A stretch of DNA of 64,000 nucleotides from Ruegeria sp. AD91A (lineage in GTDB: Bacteria > Pseudomonadota > Alphaproteobacteria > Rhodobacterales > Rhodobacteraceae). Location of the stretch: positions 1 to 64,000 of the forward strand of contig NZ_CP031946.1 of assembly GCF_003443535.1 (NCBI RefSeq). The letters run 5' to 3'. The first letter of the stretch is position 1. Every line of letters starts with the position of its first letter. The position numbers and the translations under genes are program-made. Under the pieces are notes generated by a model that was given only the letters and a program-made list of their open reading frames with translations, had not been told where the DNA came from and did not search any database. Shown here piece after piece: positions 43,493 through 51,925 of this stretch.

Positions 43493-45070
43493 TTATGAGG
43501 ATACCTGTTCACGAAGGACCGACGCGGTAAGCGAGATCATGAGGTAGATACCAGCAAACAACAGAAATGCCAAAATCGTATTTTCGAACTTGCGCGGATA
43601 GCTGGGTTCCTGACTGGGAACCGGGTTTACCGAGACGGTCAGATAGCGTACCTGCCGGTTGGCTTCGGACCGGGTCGATTCCATTTGCTGCATTGCCGTT
43701 TGCAGCATCATGTCCCGCGCCGCCAGGTCCGCCTGCGCGATCTGGATGCGCACGCTCAACCGCGCCAGCGAGTTTTCGCCGTCCGAGGCATCCTGCATCT
43801 CGGCATTCAGATCTTTCAGAACCTTCTCCAGACGGGCGATATCTGCTTTGACGCCATCAACCTTTGCTTTGTTCGGACGCAGGTTGTCCTGAAGCGCCGC
43901 GAGTTCAAGTTCTTTGTCCTGAACCAGAATTTCGATTTCGTTGATGCGGGCGCGCAGGCTGGCAATGACGTTTTCGGGGTCAAGAACTGCGCCCTGAAGC
44001 TGAAGCTCGATCAATTCTTCCTGAGCTTGTCTGCGCGCTTCCTGCGCCGCTTCGAAACTTTGCAGTGCGTCGCGCATCTGGTCTTCACGTTTTTTCCCGG
44101 ACAAGGCGTTCACCCTGTCTTCTGCATAAGAGATCAGACGTTCGGCAAATTCGGTCGACGTCTGGGCATCGGGGGCAGCAACTTCCATCCGAATGACCCC
44201 TTCGGTCGGGTCATAGCCGATGGTGATCATGCGTTTGAACAGCTTGTAGGCGTCTTCAAGCGTGGCGTCCGGGGCCAGTCTCTGAATCGGGTCGATCCAT
44301 TCCTGTTTGAAGACATCGGAAAACCCGGCATCCCGATCCAGCAACAGCAAAGCTTCTTTCGATTCCAGGAAGGACTGAACCGAGATCGAGTCCTGCGTGG
44401 TGGCGAATTGCGTGCCGGCAAGCAGACCGCCGATATTGCCGGGCCCGCCATCAGCTTGCAGGATCAGGAATTCGGAATCGCTCGCATACATCGGAGTGGC
44501 GATGCGGTAGAAATAGAACCCGACAATGAAGGTCGGCAGGAATACAAAGACTGCCAGGCGCGCAAACAGTCCAAACAATTTACGCCTGCGGCGACGGGCG
44601 ATGTCTTTTTGGATTTGGCCGATTTCGAAATTGCGCCGTTCGGCTGGGCTGAGCTCGGGCCCGGGCAGGTTTGTTTTCTCGGCACCCATGGCCTGCGGCA
44701 GTTGAACGTTGATCTTGTCCTTGGGTTTGTCACCCCCGTTCGATGGTTTTGCGGCAGCAAGGTCAAGAAGATTGGTGCGCTGGAAGGGATCTACGCCCTT
44801 TTTGCGCAGCAACCGCACCGCGTCATAGTCGGATGTGGCAGCCAGATTGTGTTTTTGCGCCAAGCGTCGTGCGATACGCAATTGACGGCCCGTCAGGCCT
44901 TCGCGCTTGATGTCATCCAGCTGCGTCCCCGGCTGCGCCTCGCCTGCGGCGGCAGGGTCATGCGTCGCGTTGCGAATACGCGAAATTGCGTCCGACCTCG
45001 CCTCGGCCGAACTTTCAGTCTGGCGTTTGTGGCGCCAGTTATATTTTCTAACCTTGGGTTTCGTAGTCAT
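43493..45070 (-). CDS. Capsule polysaccharide export inner-membrane protein (KpsE/BexC/CtrB type) with long N-terminus
   Basis: 525 residues. A membrane helix at about 168-190 and another near the C-terminus flank a periplasmic coiled-coil region (about 200-490, Glu/Gln/Arg-rich). That is the polysaccharide co-polymerase arrangement of KpsE/CtrB. The first about 165 residues are cytosolic, basic and not typical of KpsE; they include a Gly-Arg-Gln-Leu-Arg-Ile-Ala-Arg-Arg-Leu-Ala-Gln helix and Lys-Lys-Gly-Val-Asp-Pro-Phe. ATG 45070 overlaps kpsT by 23 nt. Probably spans the envelope with the ABC exporter; a KpsM permease is missing here. Confidence 0.82.
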   Translation of the reverse strand: MTTKPKVRKYNWRHKRQTESSAEARSDAISRIRNATHDPAAAGEAQPGTQLDDIKREGLTGRQLRIARRLAQKHNLAATSDYDAVRLLRKKGVDPFQRTNLLDLAAAKPSNGGDKPKDKINVQLPQAMGAEKTNLPGPELSPAERRNFEIGQIQKDIARRRRRKLFGLFARLAVFVFLPTFIVGFYFYRIATPMYASDSEFLILQADGGPGNIGGLLAGTQFATTQDSISVQSFLESKEALLLLDRDAGFSDVFKQEWIDPIQRLAPDATLEDAYKLFKRMITIGYDPTEGVIRMEVAAPDAQTSTEFAERLISYAEDRVNALSGKKREDQMRDALQSFEAAQEARRQAQEELIELQLQGAVLDPENVIASLRARINEIEILVQDKELELAALQDNLRPNKAKVDGVKADIARLEKVLKDLNAEMQDASDGENSLARLSVRIQIAQADLAARDMMLQTAMQQMESTRSEANRQVRYLTVSVNPVPSQEPSYPRKFENTILAFLLFAGIYLMISLTASVLREQVSS

Positions 45071-45707
45071 ACAGCTGCTTCGCCTCTTCCAAGGAGTCAA
45101 ACATATACAATTGCCCGTCCAGAAGTACGGCCGCTTTCCGGGCGAATTTCTCTAACACGGACGGGCTGTGCGATACGATCACCAAAGTCGTTGTGCGCAA
45201 CCTTTCCTTCAGGATCGACCCTGCCTTTTCGTTGAATTCGACATCTGTTGTCGCCGGCATCCCTTCGTCGATGAGGTACATGTCAAAGTCCAACGCCAGC
45301 ATCAAAGAAAAGGTAAAACGCGCTCTCATCCCAGAGGAATACGTAGCGAGGGGCTGGTCGAAATATTCGCCCAAGCCGCAGAGCCATTTGCAATAGGCCT
45401 CGATATAGTCGGGGTCCATACCGTAGATTTTGGCGATGTAACGTGCGTTCTCAAGCGCTGACAGTTTCCCCGACACGCCACCGGTGAACCCCATGGGAAA
45501 GGAAACGCGGCATTCGCGACGGATCACGCCTTCGTCGGGTTTTTCCAGACCTGCCATCATGTTGATCAACGTGGTTTTCCCGGTTCCGTTCGGGGCCAGA
45601 ACACCCAGCGAGGTGCCCAGTTCGACCCGAAATGAGACCCGATCCAGAATCACCTTGCGGCGCGTTCCGGTCCAGAAGGATTTGCTGACGTTGTCGAACT
45701 CTAGCAT
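45048..45707 (-). CDS. Capsule polysaccharide ABC transporter ATP-binding protein (KpsT type)
   Basis: 219 residues. Walker A is Leu-Ala-Pro-Asn-Gly-Thr-Gly-Lys-Thr-Thr, where the first Gly of the usual GxxGxGK is Ala. The signature is the KpsT-like Tyr-Ser-Ser-Gly-Met-Arg-Ala-Arg, and Walker B is Met-Tyr-Leu-Ile-Asp-Glu-Gly-Met. It should energise export with a KpsM permease, which is not found in this window. First gene of the operon; divergent from the uracil-DNA glycosylase gene. Confidence 0.9.
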   Translation of the reverse strand: MLEFDNVSKSFWTGTRRKVILDRVSFRVELGTSLGVLAPNGTGKTTLINMMAGLEKPDEGVIRRECRVSFPMGFTGGVSGKLSALENARYIAKIYGMDPDYIEAYCKWLCGLGEYFDQPLATYSSGMRARFTFSLMLALDFDMYLIDEGMPATTDVEFNEKAGSILKERLRTTTLVIVSHSPSVLEKFARKAAVLLDGQLYMFDSLEEAKQLYDYETQG

Positions 45708-45953
45708 TCGCGGTCTGCTGCTCGTTTTGGTCGTGTTGTCGCACTTGCGGGCGGCCAGAAAGGATTTTTTACCGACCCATGTTGGCTACATTATGTCGAA
45801 TTATGAAACAAATGATCAATGCGTCGCGGTAATGCGCATGATTGTCTGGTCAGTTGCAGCAAGAAATTCCATTCACTTGGTGCTGCGTCCGGTCGATACT
45901 ATCTGTTTTACCGACCAACAACAGTCTGGATGGGCAGGGGCCTTCACGATCAG

Positions 45954-46541
45954 ATGAACGCTTTACGTCAGGGGATCCGCGCCTGCCGCTTGTGTGCTGA
46001 CAGGTTCGCGCAAACAGAAACCGCACACGAGCCGCGCCCGGTGGTCTGGTTCCGCACCGGAACGCCAATCCTTGTCGCCGGGCAGGCACCGGGCGCCCGT
46101 GTGCACGAGTCGGGGCGGCCCTTTACCGACCCGTCAGGCGACAGACTGCGGCACTGGCTGGGGATTGATGAGACGGTTTTTTACGATCGCGACCGCGTTT
46201 CGATCGTACCGATGGCGTTCTGCTTTCCTGGATATGATGCGCGCAATGCTGATCTTCCTCCACCTGCGATTTGCCGCAAGACCTGGCATGACCGAGTGAT
46301 GCAGGAACTGGGGCGTGTGCCGCTGACCGTGTTGGTCGGAGGTCATGCGCACAAGTTTCATCTTGGCGTGCGCGGGTCGGTGACTGACACCGTTCGCAAT
46401 TGGCGGGACCATGCGCCGCGGGTCTTTGCCTTGCCTCACCCGTCCTGGCGCAATACGGCATGGTTGAAGAAAAACCCGTGGTTCGAGGCTGAATTGCTGC
46501 CTGTTTTGCGTGCACGGGTCCAAGAGGTGCTGAATGACTGA
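45954..46541 (+). CDS. Uracil-DNA glycosylase family protein (family 4-like, 4Fe-4S)
   Basis: 195 residues from ATG 45954. Four cysteines C11, C14, C90 and C107 (C-x2-C-x75-C-x16-C) match the 4Fe-4S spacing of family 4 UDGs. The catalytic loop is Ala-Gly-Gln-Ala-Pro-Gly-Ala-Arg-Val-His-Glu-Ser-Gly-Arg-Pro-Phe (motif A), and the later Leu-Pro-His-Pro-Ser block is motif B. It removes uracil from DNA in related enzymes; the exact specificity is unproven. A start at ATG 45930 is also possible. Overlaps the SseB gene by 8 nt. Confidence 0.85.
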   Translation: MNALRQGIRACRLCADRFAQTETAHEPRPVVWFRTGTPILVAGQAPGARVHESGRPFTDPSGDRLRHWLGIDETVFYDRDRVSIVPMAFCFPGYDARNADLPPPAICRKTWHDRVMQELGRVPLTVLVGGHAHKFHLGVRGSVTDTVRNWRDHAPRVFALPHPSWRNTAWLKKNPWFEAELLPVLRARVQEVLND

Positions 46542-47322
46542 CTCCACGGCGTTGGACACCGCGCATGCTGCGATGCAGGCGGATCCGCAAAATGATGCCG
46601 CCCGGCTGCGTTTCTTTGAACGGCTCGCGGACAGCGAGCTGTTCCTGATGCTGACCGAAGAAGCACGGGACGAGAATATCTCGCCCGAATTGTTCGATGT
46701 GGCTGACGGGCGCTTTGTTCTGGCCTTTGACCGTGAGGACCGGCTGGCGCAGTTTGCCGGGCAGCCCGTGCCTTATGTGGCGTTGTCGGGGCGTGCGCTG
46801 TCGGGGATGCTGTCGGGGCAGGGCATCGGGCTTGGTCTGAATCTGGAGACGGCGCCATCTTCCATGCTTGTTCCGGCAGAAGCTTTGGGTTGGCTGGCCG
46901 AGACATTGCAACACAGCCCGCAAGAGGTTGAGGAAGAACTTTCCGAGTTTTTGCCCCCTGCCGGCCTGCCGCAGAACCTGCTGACCGCGTTGGATGCGAA
47001 ACTGGCGACGACAGGCGGACTTGCCAGCGCGGCTTATCTGGTCGCCACCAAGTCCAAATCGGGCGCGCAGAGCCATCTGTTGGGATTTGTCGATGCGATC
47101 GAGGGGGCCGAGCCCGCTTTGGCCAAGGCCGCGTCCGAGGCGCTGACCTTTTCCGGGATCGAGGCAGGCGCGATGGATGTCGGTTTTTTCACCGCAAGCG
47201 AGGCCGCCGCTGCGCTGTTGGCCAAGGTGGGGCTTCGGTTTGATCTGCCTCAGTCTCAAATTGCCGAAACGGTCCGTGAAACCCCCGGCAGCAACCCGGA
47301 CAACCCACCCATTCTGAAATAA
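46534..47322 (+). CDS. SseB family protein
   Basis: 262 residues of the SseB domain: Leu-Arg-Phe-Phe-Glu-Arg-Leu-Ala-Asp-Ser-Glu-Leu, Val-Ala-Leu-Ser-Gly-Arg-Ala-Leu and Gly-Leu-Gly-Leu-Asn near the centre. These proteins include E. coli SseB, linked to serine sensitivity, with no established mechanism. Overlaps the UDG gene by 8 nt, so translation is coupled. Followed by a strong hairpin. Confidence 0.85.
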   Translation: MTDSTALDTAHAAMQADPQNDAARLRFFERLADSELFLMLTEEARDENISPELFDVADGRFVLAFDREDRLAQFAGQPVPYVALSGRALSGMLSGQGIGLGLNLETAPSSMLVPAEALGWLAETLQHSPQEVEEELSEFLPPAGLPQNLLTALDAKLATTGGLASAAYLVATKSKSGAQSHLLGFVDAIEGAEPALAKAASEALTFSGIEAGAMDVGFFTASEAAAALLAKVGLRFDLPQSQIAETVRETPGSNPDNPPILK

Positions 47323-47335
47323 TCATCCAAACGCA

Positions 47336-47364
47336 AACACGCGGCGCAAGCTGCACCGCGTGTT
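47336..47364. terminator. Bidirectional terminator between sseB and yghU
   Basis: Perfect 9-bp inverted repeat (47336-47344 and 47356-47364, 11-nt loop) in the 59-bp convergent gap. Plus-strand sequence after it is TGTTGCATTG; no strong T-run. Confidence 0.65.
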
Positions 47365-47381
47365 GTTGCATTGGGGCTTGT

Positions 47382-48260
47382 TTATTCCGCGGCTGCTTCC
47401 AATTTGTCCTGCGTGCGGGTTTCGAAGTCGCTGGCGTCGTGGCGTTCGTGAAGCTGGGTGTGCGGTTCGCCAAAGGCGCGGTTGACCATGCGGCCACGCT
47501 GAACCGCAGGGCGCGCGTCGATCGCCTTGGCCCATCGCATGACGTTCTTGTAGGAATCCACGTCCAAGAACTCTGCCGCGCTATAAAGGCGGCCCAGAAC
47601 CAACTGACCATACCATGGCCAAATCGCCATGTCGGCGATCGAATAGTTTTCACCCGCGATGAAGGTCTTATCCGCCAGTTCACGATCCAGAACATCCAGT
47701 TGGCGCTTGGTCTCCATGGCGAAACGGTTGATCGGGTATTCCCATTTCTCTGGTGCGTAGGCGTAGAAATGCCCGAAGCCACCGCCCAGGTAAGGCGCGC
47801 TGCCCATCTGCCAGAAAACCCAGTTCATCACCTCGGTCCGCTCCGGGCCAGAGGCGGGCAGGAACGCGCCGAATTTCTCAGCCAAATGGAACAGGATCGA
47901 GGCGCTTTCAAAAACACGGATAGGTTTGTCACTCGACCGATCCCAAAGCGCGGGGATTTTCGAGTTGGGGTTGGCCTCGACAAAGCCCGAGCTGAATTGA
48001 TCGCCTTCTCCGATGTTGATCAGCCAGGCATTGTATTCGGCACCTTCATGACCAAGTGCCAGCAGCTCTTCCAGCATTACCGTGACTTTCACGCCATTGG
48101 GCGTGGCGAGCGAGTACAACTGAAGGGGATGCTGTCCGACCGGCAGGTCCTTGTCATGGGTGGCACCGGCAATCGGCCGGTTGATGTTGGCGAATTGTCC
48201 GCCACTTTTACTGTCCCAGGTCCAGACTGCTGGTGGGGTGTACGAGGATTGGTCGCTCAT
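47382..48260 (-). CDS. yghU: Glutathione-dependent disulfide-bond oxidoreductase (YghU family)
   Basis: 292-residue glutathione transferase homologue. The YghU-type N-terminus (Tyr-Thr-Pro-Pro-Ala-Val-Trp-Thr-Trp), Gly-Pro-Glu-Arg-Thr-Glu, Asp-Lys-Thr-Phe-Ile-Ala-Gly-Glu-Asn-Tyr-Ser-Ile-Ala-Asp and Arg-Pro-Ala-Val-Gln-Arg-Gly near the C-terminus are visible. E. coli YghU binds two glutathiones and reduces disulfides. Single gene. Confidence 0.93.
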   Translation of the reverse strand: MSDQSSYTPPAVWTWDSKSGGQFANINRPIAGATHDKDLPVGQHPLQLYSLATPNGVKVTVMLEELLALGHEGAEYNAWLINIGEGDQFSSGFVEANPNSKIPALWDRSSDKPIRVFESASILFHLAEKFGAFLPASGPERTEVMNWVFWQMGSAPYLGGGFGHFYAYAPEKWEYPINRFAMETKRQLDVLDRELADKTFIAGENYSIADMAIWPWYGQLVLGRLYSAAEFLDVDSYKNVMRWAKAIDARPAVQRGRMVNRAFGEPHTQLHERHDASDFETRTQDKLEAAAE

Positions 48261-48496
48261 CTCTTGCCTTTCTTGCCTATATCAGGACTGCCTTACAGCT
48301 AATATTGCAAACCGCCGAGTCCAACCCGGTGCGACCGGCTTATTCTGTAACATTCCGCAGCCAAACTCTCACGTTTTCTCGTGCCAGGTCACAGCGGCGT
48401 TAGGGGGACTACGCACCGCACGGGAATCGCATATTGTCCTGACAGACCTGCCAGCACGGCATCACGGACATAGTTGACCCGAAAAGGATGGACCAC

Positions 48497-49015
48497 ATGA
48501 AACGCTTTGCATTGACCCTCGCTGCGGCCATAGTTCTGGCGGTTCCGGCTTTTGCCGGACCTCAATATGTTGACGGCACAGGTTTTGCTGTCTCGGGATA
48601 TGACGTCGTTGCCTATCGCAGTCTGGATCAGGTGCCGGTTGGCCAGCCGCAGCACGAAGGTGTGCGCGGAAAAGCCGACATCACCGCAGAGTACAACGGT
48701 GCAACCTGGGCTTTTGCGACCGAGGAAAACCGCGCCAAGTTCCTAGAAAACCCTGCATATTATGCGCCGCAATATGATGGACACTGCGCTTACGGCGTGT
48801 CGCGTGGCGGCAAGGTTCCGGCAAACCCGAACCTGTGGCGGATCGTGGATGACAAGCTGTATCTCAACATCACCGACGTGGTTGTGGGATTTTTTGAGGA
48901 AGACATTCCGGGCAATATCAATCTTGCCGAAGGAAATTGGCCCGGTATCGAACCGAGCGACGCCTCAACCAACGTGATCCCGAAATTCACCTCTGAAGGC
49001 CCGGTTTCAAACTGA
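48497..49015 (+). CDS. Exported YHS domain protein
   Basis: 172 residues. A signal peptide (Met-Lys-Arg-Phe-Ala-Leu-Thr-Leu-Ala-Ala-Ala...Ala-Phe-Ala) precedes a YHS-like domain (about 30-115: Gly-Tyr-Asp-Val-Val-Ala-Tyr, then Ala-Thr-Glu-Glu-Asn-Arg-Ala-Lys-Phe). YHS domains often bind metal or act in redox partners; this one has a single Cys in His-Cys-Ala-Tyr. ATG 48497 has AAAAGGA 8 nt upstream. Function unknown. Confidence 0.85.
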   Translation: MKRFALTLAAAIVLAVPAFAGPQYVDGTGFAVSGYDVVAYRSLDQVPVGQPQHEGVRGKADITAEYNGATWAFATEENRAKFLENPAYYAPQYDGHCAYGVSRGGKVPANPNLWRIVDDKLYLNITDVVVGFFEEDIPGNINLAEGNWPGIEPSDASTNVIPKFTSEGPVSN

Positions 49016-49035
49016 TCCGGCGACACAATATCAGT

Positions 49036-49056
49036 GCCCGGCTGGTTCAGCCGGGC
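49036..49056. terminator. Bidirectional hairpin between YHS and DnaJ-domain genes
   Basis: Perfect 9-bp stem with 3-nt loop (49036-49044 and 49048-49056) in the 49-bp convergent gap. No T-run. Confidence 0.6.
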
Positions 49057-49064
49057 TCAGACCC

Positions 49065-49745
49065 TTACCCCGCAAGCCAGAATTGATCCCGAATATCCTG
49101 ATCAGCATCAAATCTGATCCGCACACTCTTGGCCCCTGGAAACTTGCGTTCGCGGATTGTATCGGGGATGATGACTTCCCCCGCACCAGTATCTTTGGAC
49201 TGAAAGCTCAGAATTTCAGCCTCGGTGTGGCGTGTGCTGCTCAGGACAGTCGTTGGCAAGGCGACGCGATTTGCCCCATGATGCACGGGCGTGGTTACAA
49301 AATAGGTCAAATGCCGCCCGTAACACCCGACCGCATCAGGAACGTGGTCCGAGACACTTGCATCAGGCATTTCCTCGACATCCCTCTCATTGTGCATATG
49401 CGGCAGCACCTGGTGGGGGTTCAGCATCGCCTTGCAGGCGGCGATGTCTTCCTGCGGAAGTTCGATGATGCGTTTTTTCAAACGGGGTCGACGCGGCTGC
49501 GGAGAACCGGAACTGGCACCAGCTTTTGTTGCCAACCCTTCCTTGCGCAGAAAATCATAGGCCGCTTTGGCGCGCGAGAACCCGGAACTGTCACCGTCCT
49601 TGTGATCAGGATGCGAATGAAAGGCGATCTGCCGCCAGGCCTCTCTGATTTCACTGGAATTGGCGCAGGGGGTTAACCCCAGATCTGCCAGCGCGTTCGT
49701 GCGTGCCCGCACTTTATCGACAGGTTCCATACTTAAAACACTCAT
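49065..49745 (-). CDS. J-domain protein of unknown function
   Basis: 226 residues. N-terminal J domain (about 18-70) with the HPD motif in His-Ser-His-Pro-Asp-His, which stimulates Hsp70 ATPase. The C-terminal 150 residues are not the usual DnaJ zinc finger or client-binding domain; they contain His-Thr-Glu-Ala-Glu-Ile, Gly-Ala-Asn-Arg-Val-Ala-Leu and end in Arg-Asp-Gln-Phe-Trp-Leu-Ala-Gly. Likely recruits Hsp70 to a specific client. Single gene. Confidence 0.82.
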   Translation of the reverse strand: MSVLSMEPVDKVRARTNALADLGLTPCANSSEIREAWRQIAFHSHPDHKDGDSSGFSRAKAAYDFLRKEGLATKAGASSGSPQPRRPRLKKRIIELPQEDIAACKAMLNPHQVLPHMHNERDVEEMPDASVSDHVPDAVGCYGRHLTYFVTTPVHHGANRVALPTTVLSSTRHTEAEILSFQSKDTGAGEVIIPDTIRERKFPGAKSVRIRFDADQDIRDQFWLAG

Positions 49746-49909
49746 TACAAACTACACTCTTCCAGTGTCGCCAGGGTCGTGGTTTTGTCAAATTTCGAGG
49801 CTGATTTGCAGGGCTTGCGACGACAATCACGATGCGGAGATTCAATTGTTCCGTAAAGGCGGCATTCAGCGCGCGCGATTGTGAAACAGTTCACACATTC
49901 CGAGACGTC

Positions 49910-49939
49910 AAAACGCCCGGGGCAAACGTAACCCGGGCG
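49910..49939 (-). terminator. metF terminator
   Basis: Perfect 8-bp GC stem (49914-49921 and 49932-49939) followed on the minus strand by TTTTGACG. It lies 21 nt past the metF stop. Confidence 0.75.
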
Positions 49940-49960
49940 AATCTTTGGGGTTTTTGGGTT

Positions 49961-50827
49961 TTAGGCGACGTTTTCCAGTTCGACCCGTGGTGAAATGCCC
50001 AGCGCAAAGCAGACATCGCGTGTCAGTTCAGGGCGGTTCAGGGTATAGAAATGCAGCTTGTCCACGCCGCCTTCGATCAGGTCCGAACACAGTTCAGTGC
50101 AGATTGCCGTGGCCAGCAGATCCTCGCGCTCGTCGCGCACCGCTTTTTCAAAGGCCTGTTCGACCCACTCCGGAATATGCGTGCCACAGCGTTTTGCAAA
50201 ATTGCGGGCACCCGACCAGTTCTCGATCGGCAGGATGCCCGGCACGATCGGTTTGTCGATCCCGGCCTTGGCGCATGCGTCACGGAACCGGAAAAAGGTC
50301 TCGGCTTCGAAGAAGAACTGCGTCAGCGCTTCGTCTGCGCCAGCGTCCAGTTTGGCTTTCAACCAGTCCACATCCGCAGCCATGTCTGCGGCTTCGGGGT
50401 GGGTGTCAGGATAGGCCCCGACACGAATGCTGAACATTTCGGTTTCGGCCAGTGCTTCTATCAGCTCAACCGAACTGGAAAACCCGTCCGGGTGCGGCAC
50501 AAACTTGTCCTGACCCTTTGGCGGATCGCCGCGCAGGGCGACGATATCTTGCACCCCAGCGCGTGCGAAGGCGTCTGCGATCTCCAGGGTTTCCTGCCGC
50601 GAAGCATCGACGCAGGTCAGATGAGCGGCCACGTTCAGGCCCGATGACTTGTGCAGGGTTGAAACCGCGTCACGTGTCAGTTCACGCGTTGTGCCGCCAG
50701 CGCCGTAGGTGACAGAAACGAAGCGGGGATCCAAGGGGGCCAATGTCTGAACCGTATCCCAAAGGCGGAAAGAGGCTTCCAGAGTTTTGGGGGGAAAGAA
50801 CTCGAAGGAAATTTCAGGATTGGACAT
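49961..50827 (-). CDS. metF: Methylenetetrahydrofolate reductase
   Basis: 288 residues of the (beta/alpha)8 FAD enzyme that makes 5-methyltetrahydrofolate for methionine synthesis. N-terminal Ser-Phe-Glu-Phe-Phe-Pro-Pro-Lys, Thr-Tyr-Gly-Ala-Gly-Gly, Ala-Leu-Arg-Gly-Asp-Pro-Pro-Lys-Gly and Asp-Glu-Ala-Leu-Thr-Gln-Phe-Phe-Phe are visible. Divergent from a metR-type regulator with a palindrome between them. No SAM riboswitch seen upstream. Confidence 0.96.
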   Translation of the reverse strand: MSNPEISFEFFPPKTLEASFRLWDTVQTLAPLDPRFVSVTYGAGGTTRELTRDAVSTLHKSSGLNVAAHLTCVDASRQETLEIADAFARAGVQDIVALRGDPPKGQDKFVPHPDGFSSSVELIEALAETEMFSIRVGAYPDTHPEAADMAADVDWLKAKLDAGADEALTQFFFEAETFFRFRDACAKAGIDKPIVPGILPIENWSGARNFAKRCGTHIPEWVEQAFEKAVRDEREDLLATAICTELCSDLIEGGVDKLHFYTLNRPELTRDVCFALGISPRVELENVA

Positions 50828-50888
50828 TGTGGCCTCACTGGATCAACTGAGCCCCTTGTGCCATGACGGGCAATGTGAAACAAACTCA

Positions 50889-50903
50889 TATTGCTCATCA
50901 ATA
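50889..50903. promoter_or_regulatory. Candidate LysR/MetR operator
   Basis: TATTG-CTCAT-CAATA, a perfect 15-bp palindrome with 5-bp arms, lies 19 bp before the metR ATG and 61 bp before metF. A LysR dimer site is plausible; the binding is inferred. Confidence 0.5.
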
Positions 50904-50921
50904 ACATGAATGCTGTTTGAA

Positions 50922-51827
50922 ATGCATATTGAATTCCGGCACCTGCGTACGATAAAGGCAATCCACGAATGCGGCGGGCTGGCCCGTGCTGCGGATCAGC
51001 TGAATATCACCCAGTCCGCATTAAGTCATCAAATCAAAGGGTTGGAGGATCAGGCGGGAGTTGAACTGTTTCTGCGTCGCTCAAAGCCAATGAAACTGTC
51101 AGCCGCCGGATTCCGCCTTTTGAGACTGGCCGAGCAAATCCTTCCTCAGGTCGAGGCCGCGCAGAGTGAGTTTTCATCGCTGCGGGACGGGCGCACGGGG
51201 CGGATGCATATTGCCATCGAATGCCATGCCTGTTTCGAATGGTTGTTTCCTGTTCTTGAGGCCTTCAGGAAGTCTTGGAGCGATGTGGATGTCGATATTC
51301 GTCCTGGCCTGGCTTTCGACGCCCTGCCAGCCTTGCAGAAGGAAGAGGTCGATCTGGTGGTCTCATCCGATCCCGAAGACTTGCCGGGTGTCGAGTTTGT
51401 GGAGCTTTTTGATTACAATGCAGTCTTTGTAGCGGCTTCGACCCATCCGTTGGCCAAAAAAGACTATGTCGAGGCCGAGGACTTTCGGGGTCAGACTCTG
51501 ATCACCTATCCGGTCGAACGCACGCGTCTGGATGTGTTCAGCCAGTTGCTGATCCCTGCACGGATTGAACCGGCAACGATCCGGCAGGTTGAACTGACCG
51601 CCGTCATTTTGCTTCTGGTGGCCTCAAATCGCGGGATTTCGGTTCTGCCGGATTGGGTCGTGCGCGAGGTCAAATACAATTCGGACTACGTCACCCGACC
51701 GCTGACGAAAGAGGGCATTACACGGCGTCTCTACGCAGCTGTCCGGTCGGAAGATCTGGAGAAGCCCTTTGTTCAGGAACTGGTGAAACTGGCCCGGGAA
51801 GAGGCGCGCAAGCTGCAATCCCAGTAA
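50922..51827 (+). CDS. metR: MetR-type LysR family regulator
   Basis: 301 residues. N-terminal winged HTH (Ala-Arg-Ala-Ala-Asp-Gln-Leu-Asn-Ile-Thr-Gln-Ser-Ala-Leu-Ser-His-Gln-Ile) and a co-inducer domain. The Cys-Gly-Gly-Leu-Ala-Arg and Ala-Ile-Glu-Cys-His-Ala-Cys-Phe-Glu-Trp-Leu segments are typical of MetR, which responds to homocysteine. ATG 50922 gives the standard start; ATG 50910 is four codons longer. Divergent from metF, its likely target. Confidence 0.9.
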   Translation: MHIEFRHLRTIKAIHECGGLARAADQLNITQSALSHQIKGLEDQAGVELFLRRSKPMKLSAAGFRLLRLAEQILPQVEAAQSEFSSLRDGRTGRMHIAIECHACFEWLFPVLEAFRKSWSDVDVDIRPGLAFDALPALQKEEVDLVVSSDPEDLPGVEFVELFDYNAVFVAASTHPLAKKDYVEAEDFRGQTLITYPVERTRLDVFSQLLIPARIEPATIRQVELTAVILLLVASNRGISVLPDWVVREVKYNSDYVTRPLTKEGITRRLYAAVRSEDLEKPFVQELVKLAREEARKLQSQ

Positions 51828-51925
51828 CGGCGTTTCCTGCGGGTCTGTTATGCGCATCATTCCTCTTGGCAATGGCGCATTGCGGCAGTATACGCGCGGT
51901 TTGACCGGACAGGAGCCTTTTGACA

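Noticed and set aside
43685..45235. 516-residue plus-strand frame opposite kpsE
   Set aside because: Antisense shadow; kpsE has clear helices, coiled coil and operon overlap.
46123..47259. 378-residue antisense frame opposite the UDG and SseB genes
   Set aside because: Basic low-complexity product, wholly opposite two supported genes.
50828..50921. Possible SAM riboswitch in front of metF
   Set aside because: Only about 94 bp separate metF and metR, no riboswitch core pairing was seen, and the palindrome suits the regulator better.
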